From Oscillospiraceae bacterium (GTDB lineage Bacteria > Bacillota_A > Clostridia > Oscillospirales > Ruminococcaceae): DNA of 9,669 bases. Position numbers and translations under genes: made by a program. The notes beneath the pieces were generated by a model. It ran no database searches and was not told the origin of the DNA. It saw only the letters and a list, made by a program, of their open reading frames with translations. The stretch is taken from positions 1 through 9,669 of the forward strand of contig JAGDDO010000103.1 in NCBI GenBank assembly GCA_017848205.1, in the 5' to 3' direction. This document shows positions 5,725 to 9,669 of the stretch, in pieces. Position 1 is the stretch's first letter. Every line of letters starts with the position of its first letter.

Positions 5725-8031
5725 ATGAAAAAAGCTTTATCGTTACTGACTGCTGTCGCTCTTACGGCTTCTTTTACTTATGTTTCCGCTGAAACTGCAG
5801 AAACGGGATCTTCGTCTGAACCTAAGGCCGCTTTTACTCTGAGAGCTGACACAAATCTTGACGGAAAAGTAACTGAAACAGATTTTCTGCGCTATAAATT
5901 TTATCTGCTCGGCGATAACACGATGCTCGAAAACAATCCTAAAAACGATCTTAATTATGACGAAAAGATCAGTATTACCGACATGATCAGACTCAGACGC
6001 GTTCTTGACGGAGATGATGTTTTATGGAATCCGGACAATCTTCCCGTAATGGACGGTTCCACTTCCGCAATACCTCTGGAGGCAGGATTTAAGTCACGTG
6101 TTCTCGCTATACCGTATGATGAGGCATACGATATGGTTGAGCACCACAAAACCCATGAATCCTTTGATATGCTTCTTTCCGGTGAAAATGACATGATTTT
6201 TACTGTTCCTATTTCAGAATCGCAGCAGAGAGAAGCTGACGAAAAAGGGATACATCTGAACATGGTCCCTGTCGCAAAAGAAGGCTTTGTATTTATAGTA
6301 AACAAAAACAATCCGGTAAATTCCCTGACTCAGGATCAGATAAAGGATATCTACTCGGGAGTGATAACCAACTGGAAAGAAGTCGGCGGAAATGACGAAC
6401 CGATAATCGCCTATCAGAGAAACTCAGATTCAGGAAGTCAGAATCTTATAACTGAATTTATGGGCGACCGCAAACTGATGCCGAGGGAAAACATGACAAC
6501 AGTGCTTTCAACGATGAACAGTCTCATAAAAGCAGTACTGGATTACGATAATTCAGAACAGTCTATCGGATATTCCGTGTATTCATACGCTGCACAGATG
6601 TATGAAAACAACTCCGGCATCAAATTTATCGCCGTTGACGGTATAGAACCTTCAAAAGTCACGATTGCAGACGGAACTTATCCGCTTATAAGCTCAACTT
6701 ATGCTATGTATACTGACAATGCCCCGAAACGTGTTCTTGATTTCGTAAAATGGGCGACTTCAGAAGAAGGACAGACATGTGCACTTGAAAACGGATACCT
6801 TCCGGTAAAAGATACCGAACTTCCTGAAATGCTGAAACCATATACAAAATGCGGGACCGGAAAACCTAAACCTGAAAACTACAAGCCTGAATATATGAGA
6901 ACTCAACTGAGCGGCTCCCTTCCAGGCGAATTTGAAACAGAAATCAGTTTTCTGAAAGATAAACTGCTTCAGGGAACCATAAACAGTGACCTGAAAAATC
7001 TTTTTTCACAGATCAAAAGCGATGCACCTTCGCACTACAAAACATATATATCATCTATAAACTATACAATTATCAACGGATATATGTCCCTTATCGTTGA
7101 ATCAAAGTACTGCTATAACGATAAAGCAAAAGGTACTCCGGAAGACCACATTCTACCCCATTACATCTATACCCCTGCTAAATACAGCACACTGAATTAT
7201 GATCTGAAAGAAGGAAAAAGAATAAATAGATTTTCTGATCTTTTTTACGATGATACAGTTTTCGTACCTGTACTGAATGATGCTCTGTACGAATATACTC
7301 AGGGCTGGCATTTATATAAAAAAACTGATTTCACCGGTCTTACAGAAAATTTCAAAGACTTTACAATTACATCCGTTATTCTGCCTGAGAAAAATCCTTA
7401 TTACGGACAAAGTATCGAGCTTGATTTTGACAGTTTATACCATAACTATTCATATTATCTGAGTGACTATATGGTTACCGGTGAATTCTATGACATGAAG
7501 GATATTATCGATTTTAAGGATCTGGACTGCGATCCGGACAGCATATATGAGTGCTACCGTGATGAATGGAACGTTATTCAGGTAAAGGACGAAAACAATG
7601 AGCGCTATACAAAAGCAGAGGGCTCTGCTTTTCATACCAGCGATGAAATAAAAGAGTTCCGTAAAGCTTATGAAAAAATAATTGCTGACAAAAATAACAA
7701 AGCAAGTATATTCAACAAAGAACGCAGAAGCTATAATGATGTGACTCTGAACGTTCTTTTACGCAGAATAGATCCATACGCCTACAGTTACGCAGAGATG
7801 TTCAACAATAAAGGTGACAGAGTATGGTTTTCAGATATATTCGGCAAAGAATTCGAATATTTAGACGAAAACATCTACGATATCTACAATATTTCACTTG
7901 AAGATAACACAGTTACAGTAACCACCAAAGATGATTATGGATCTTTAACTCTGGATATTGATCCTGATCATATTAACATGGATTACATCAACCTTCCGTT
8001 CAGACCAGAAATGGAAAAAACAAAAAATTAA
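5725..8031 (+). CDS. Secreted dockerin-PstS-like phosphate-binding fusion protein
   Basis: 768 aa. Residues 1-22 form a Sec signal peptide (KK start, hydrophobic core, VSA then ETA) with no lipobox cysteine. Residues 42-97 are a two-repeat dockerin: DTNLDGKVTETD and DLNYDEKISITD have calcium-ligand spacing Asp/Asn/Asp...Asp and helices ending in LLGDN and LDGDD. Residues about 105-375 match PstS-type phosphate-binding proteins: DGSTSAIP (110-117), the hinge stretch KEGFVFIVNKNNPV, the IYSGVITNWKEVGG motif, and RNSDSGSQ (232-239) in place of the usual R..SGT. Residues about 395-768 are largely unrecognised, but NYDLKEGKRINRFSDLF (491-507) resembles DUF3298. The likely role is surface or cellulosome-linked ligand binding rather than classic Pst uptake: no pstCAB genes are adjacent, and an N-terminal dockerin on such a protein is unusual. 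Phosphate as ligand is inferred. It is monocistronic between its own promoter and terminator. Confidence 0.88.
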   Translation: MKKALSLLTAVALTASFTYVSAETAETGSSSEPKAAFTLRADTNLDGKVTETDFLRYKFYLLGDNTMLENNPKNDLNYDEKISITDMIRLRRVLDGDDVLWNPDNLPVMDGSTSAIPLEAGFKSRVLAIPYDEAYDMVEHHKTHESFDMLLSGENDMIFTVPISESQQREADEKGIHLNMVPVAKEGFVFIVNKNNPVNSLTQDQIKDIYSGVITNWKEVGGNDEPIIAYQRNSDSGSQNLITEFMGDRKLMPRENMTTVLSTMNSLIKAVLDYDNSEQSIGYSVYSYAAQMYENNSGIKFIAVDGIEPSKVTIADGTYPLISSTYAMYTDNAPKRVLDFVKWATSEEGQTCALENGYLPVKDTELPEMLKPYTKCGTGKPKPENYKPEYMRTQLSGSLPGEFETEISFLKDKLLQGTINSDLKNLFSQIKSDAPSHYKTYISSINYTIINGYMSLIVESKYCYNDKAKGTPEDHILPHYIYTPAKYSTLNYDLKEGKRINRFSDLFYDDTVFVPVLNDALYEYTQGWHLYKKTDFTGLTENFKDFTITSVILPEKNPYYGQSIELDFDSLYHNYSYYLSDYMVTGEFYDMKDIIDFKDLDCDPDSIYECYRDEWNVIQVKDENNERYTKAEGSAFHTSDEIKEFRKAYEKIIADKNNKASIFNKERRSYNDVTLNVLLRRIDPYAYSYAEMFNNKGDRVWFSDIFGKEFEYLDENIYDIYNISLEDNTVTVTTKDDYGSLTLDIDPDHINMDYINLPFRPEMEKTKN

Positions 8032-8040
8032 CGAAGAATT

Positions 8041-8067
8041 AAGGCGGCACCGCCGCCTTTTCCTCTT
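8041..8067 (+). terminator. Rho-independent terminator of the dockerin protein gene
   Basis: An 8-bp perfect stem, AAGGCGGC (8041-8048) and GCCGCCTT (8052-8059), with an ACC loop, is followed by a T-rich tail TTCCTCTT. It begins ten bases after the stop codon at 8029-8031. The tail directly abuts repeat copy 3. Confidence 0.85.
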
Positions 8068-8177
8068 GGAAAACGCTGATTTATTCATAAATCAGCGTGG
8101 GGCTTCGGGGCGAAGCTCCGCAAATCCCACCTCCGGAAATCCGGCGAAGCCGGATTTCCGATTAAATCAGTGTTTCC
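8068..8177 (-). repeat. MITE-like intergenic repeat, copy 3 (inverted)
   Basis: A 110-bp element in inverse orientation to copies 1 and 2. Its ends form an imperfect terminal inverted repeat: GGAAAACGCTGATTTA on the left, and the reverse complement of the right end reads GGAAACACTGATTTA. Inside are the 11-bp TTC-loop hairpin, a damaged second hairpin and a perfect 9-bp hairpin GCTGATTTA/TAAATCAGC at the left end. The 10-bp sequence TTTCCTCTTG occurs at both boundaries (8059-8068 and 8173-8182), compatible with a target-site duplication or chance extension of the terminus. Confidence 0.88.
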
Positions 8178-8179
8178 TC

Positions 8180-8208
8180 TTGACAAACTAATTTATTTAT
8201 GTTAAGAT
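8180..8208 (+). promoter_or_regulatory. Promoter of the TetR-family regulator
   Basis: Consensus -35 TTGACA (8180-8185), 17-bp spacer and TAAGAT (8203-8208), with TGT before the -10 as an extended -10. The start point should fall near 8215, inside the tandem palindromes. The -35 begins two bases after the end of repeat copy 3. Confidence 0.75.
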
Positions 8209-8233
8209 AACAGTGTTACGTAACAGTGTTATC
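8206..8233. promoter_or_regulatory. Tandem-palindrome operator, probable TetR autorepression site
   Basis: TAACAGTGTTA occurs twice (8208-8218 and 8221-8231) separated by CG. Each 11-mer is a palindrome around a central base, and the whole 28-bp block is itself symmetric except for the two central bases, with the perfect core GTTACGTAAC. It overlaps the -10, start point and early leader of the TetR gene. TetR-family proteins commonly bind such sites as one dimer or a dimer pair and repress their own promoter; that this protein binds here is inferred from position. Confidence 0.72.
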
Positions 8234-8248
8234 CTGCGAGGTGGAATT

Positions 8249-8866
8249 ATGGAACATGATAACGAAAGCAGAGAAAAGCTGATTGCTTCGGCTAAGAAAG
8301 AGTTTCTGGAGAAGGGATTTGAAAAGGCTTCACTGCGGTCGATAAGTTCGGCGGCGGGACTTACTACCGGAGCTGTGTACTTCTTTTTCAGGGATAAAAA
8401 CGGACTGTTCGGTGCAGTGGTCGATGAACCGGTCAAGAAGATCATGAGTGTGATAAACGAGCATTTTGCTGCTGATATGGAAGTCTCTCCGGAGGATTTC
8501 ACTCACAGCTCCGGCGATCACGATGATTTTGCGGATGCACTTATTTCCGCACTTTATTCGGACAGAGACGCCGTACTTATTCTTCTTGAAAAGGCATCCG
8601 GATCGGTGTACGAGAACATCGTTGATAAATTCATCGGAATGATGGAACAGTACAACGCAAAACTTGCGGAGAATTATCTGGTGATGTTTCCGGACAAGCG
8701 GGTGGATGAATACATGCTTCACTGGCTTTCCCATGTACAGATAAATGCTTTCGTGCATCTTGTGACACATGAGAAAAACGAGGAAAAAGCTGCGCATGAG
8801 ATAAAATCAGTTCTTGATATGCTCATCGAAAGCTGGATAGCACATATACTTACAGAAAAAGAATAA
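8249..8866 (+). CDS. TetR/AcrR-family transcriptional repressor
   Basis: 205 aa from the ATG at 8249, within the normal TetR range. Residues about 8-55 form the DNA-binding domain: a helix with AKKEFLEKGFEKAS, then the helix-turn-helix LRSISSAAGLTTGAVYFFF and the conserved RDKNGLF stretch. The remaining ~150 residues form the ligand-binding and dimerisation region, which is not diagnostic of a particular effector. A GTG at 8213 in the same frame would add twelve residues, but it lies inside the operator and near the start point; the ATG has AGGTGG (8239-8244) at good spacing. An ABC ATPase gene follows 171 bp downstream on the same strand, so the regulator may sense and control export of a toxic compound. 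The ligand is unknown. Confidence 0.93.
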   Translation: MEHDNESREKLIASAKKEFLEKGFEKASLRSISSAAGLTTGAVYFFFRDKNGLFGAVVDEPVKKIMSVINEHFAADMEVSPEDFTHSSGDHDDFADALISALYSDRDAVLILLEKASGSVYENIVDKFIGMMEQYNAKLAENYLVMFPDKRVDEYMLHWLSHVQINAFVHLVTHEKNEEKAAHEIKSVLDMLIESWIAHILTEKE

Positions 8867-8908
8867 AAAGCTGACTGTGATCAGAAATGCAAAGTAAAAA
8901 GCCGCTCC

Positions 8909-8931
8909 CCTGCTCCGTGATACGGAACAGG
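8909..8931 (+). other. GC-rich stem-loop between the TetR and ABC ATPase genes
   Basis: CCTGCTCCGT (8909-8918), loop GAT, ACGGAACAGG (8922-8931): a 10-bp stem with one mismatch. No U-tract follows, so it is not a standard terminator; it could be an mRNA processing or stability hairpin, or a protein-binding site. Confidence 0.4.
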
Positions 8932-8961
8932 AGGCCGGAAGCAGCGTTTGCTGAAAAAATA

Positions 8962-8990
8962 AGTGAATGTCGCACATCAGGACATTCACT
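8962..8990. promoter_or_regulatory. 10-bp inverted repeat ahead of the second ABC ATPase gene
   Basis: AGTGAATGTC (8962-8971) and GACATTCACT (8981-8990) are exact inverse complements separated by nine bases. The right arm runs into TATATTTT, so the site could be a weak terminator after the TetR gene, or an operator over a promoter with -10 TATATT (8990-8995); no good -35 is seen. It differs in sequence from the palindromes at 8208-8231. Confidence 0.45.
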
Positions 8991-9037
8991 ATATTTTGAA
9001 CATGCAGTTAGCTGCAACTTACCAAGGAGGAGACAAC

Positions 9038-9669
9038 ATGTATCTTGAAGTAAAGGACGTAAAGAAAAGCTACGGCAAAGACGGAAGTTTTATACAGGTA
9101 CTTGGCGGTATAAGCACCAGTCTTGAACGCGGACAGATGTGTGTAATACAGGGCACAAGCGGTTCCGGAAAATCCACGCTTTTAAACTGTATCGGCGGAC
9201 TGGACACCATGGATTCCGGATCGATAAAGGTTGACGGAACGGAGATCTTCGGTATGAAACCGAATCAGCTTTCGGACTACAGGCGCGATAATCTGGGTTT
9301 TATTTTTCAGTTCTACAACCTGGTGCCGAATCTGACCGTCAGAGAGAACATACAGATATGCGAATATATCGCCGATGATCCGCTGGATATCGATGAACTT
9401 CTTGAAACTCTCGGACTTACCGAACACCAGAACAAGTTCCCGGCTCAGCTTTCAGGCGGTCAGCAGCAGAGATGCGCCATCGCCAGAGCACTTGTGAAAA
9501 ATCCGAAGCTACTTCTTTGTGACGAGCCGACAGGTGCCCTCGATTCAAAAACGAGCCGCGACATTCTTGTTCTTCTTGAAAAGATAAACGTGAAATACGG
9601 AACAACGATGCTGATAGTTACCCACAACAAGTCTATCAAAAACATGGTACACAAGGTAATTATCATAAA
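9038..9669 (+). CDS. ABC transporter ATP-binding protein (3' end beyond the window)
   Basis: 210 complete codons are visible with no stop before the window ends. It is a MacB/LolD-type ATPase: Walker A GTSGSGKST (39-47), Q-loop Gln91 in FIFQFYNLVP, signature LSGGQQQR (138-145), Walker B LLLCDEP (Asp162, Glu163), D-loop ALDSKT and H-loop His196 in IVTHN. All catalytic motifs are intact, unlike in the ATPase at 4654-5337. The family is usually 220-250 aa, so little is missing. Start: ATG 9038 with AAGGAGG (9024-9030) seven bases upstream. An FtsX-type permease probably follows off the window, as ATPases of this class pair with such partners. Proximity to the TetR gene suggests joint control of an export system; substrate unknown. 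Confidence 0.93.
   Translation, partial: MYLEVKDVKKSYGKDGSFIQVLGGISTSLERGQMCVIQGTSGSGKSTLLNCIGGLDTMDSGSIKVDGTEIFGMKPNQLSDYRRDNLGFIFQFYNLVPNLTVRENIQICEYIADDPLDIDELLETLGLTEHQNKFPAQLSGGQQQRCAIARALVKNPKLLLCDEPTGALDSKTSRDILVLLEKINVKYGTTMLIVTHNKSIKNMVHKVIII

Noticed and set aside
5955..6311. Minus-strand open frame inside the dockerin/PstS gene
   Set aside because: It is antisense to well-conserved binding-protein motifs, with no ribosome binding site and no domain.
1917..8177. CRISPR array or composite transposon from the repeated units
   Set aside because: Copies are kilobases apart with genes between them and vary in orientation, so this is not a CRISPR array; no transposase is present, so a composite transposon cannot be claimed.
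8213..8248. Upstream GTG start for the TetR gene
   Set aside because: It lies inside the operator at the predicted transcription start, so no ribosome binding site could be transcribed; the ATG at 8249 has AGGTGG at proper spacing.
8330..8797. Minus-strand open frame opposite the TetR gene
   Set aside because: It is a shadow of the TetR coding sequence, whose plus-strand helix-turn-helix is clear.
8867..9037. Riboswitch or T-box in the TetR-ABC gap
   Set aside because: Only two simple stem-loops are seen; there is no conserved aptamer core or terminator/antiterminator pair.

Overview
The window looks like chromosomal DNA from a ruminococcal Firmicute (Ruminococcus or a close relative). The grounds are an N-terminal dockerin-type calcium-binding module on a secreted protein, strong AGGAGG-type ribosome binding sites, sigma-A promoters of Gram-positive style, and paired two-component/ABC-transporter modules typical of Clostridia. 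The genus is an inference; no rRNA gene body is visible.

Left end (1-354): on the minus strand there is a full-consensus promoter (TTGACA, 17 bp, TATAAT) with an A-rich upstream tract. Its transcript leaves the window and carries a CTTGAAAATTGAACAAT motif. This is most likely the promoter and leader of an rRNA operon whose 16S gene lies beyond base 1.

Minus-strand module (355-5337): in transcription order there is an ABC ATPase, a large FtsX/MacB-type permease (8 predicted TM segments, two ectodomains), a perfect 10-bp-stem terminator, a repeat element, a promoter, an OmpR-type response regulator and a histidine kinase with no membrane segment. The layout suggests a signal-responsive export or envelope-defence module. 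The ATPase reading frame is interrupted by a single in-frame TAA after the D-loop and before the H-loop; the frame continues intact behind it to an 8-nt overlap with the permease start. The gene therefore looks freshly inactivated, or the base is an error.

Centre (5481-8177): a 768-residue secreted protein combines a signal peptide, a dockerin, a PstS-like phosphate-binding domain and a poorly recognised C-terminal region with a DUF3298-like motif. It has its own promoter and terminator and lies between two inverted copies of a ~110-bp repeat.

Right end (8178-9669): a TetR-family regulator is preceded by a strong promoter overlapped by two tandem 11-bp palindromes, the probable autoregulatory operator. 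It is followed by the start of a second, intact ABC ATPase that runs off the window; its permease presumably lies beyond.

A short non-coding, MITE-like repeat runs through the window: three near-complete copies (1917-2016, 5481-5588, 8068-8177) and one decayed remnant (319-367). Each full copy has imperfect terminal inverted repeats and several hairpins, two of them with TTC loops. Copies sit at transcription-unit boundaries, two of them directly against the -35 box of the next gene, and the remnant supplies the stop codon of the histidine kinase. No transposase is present.
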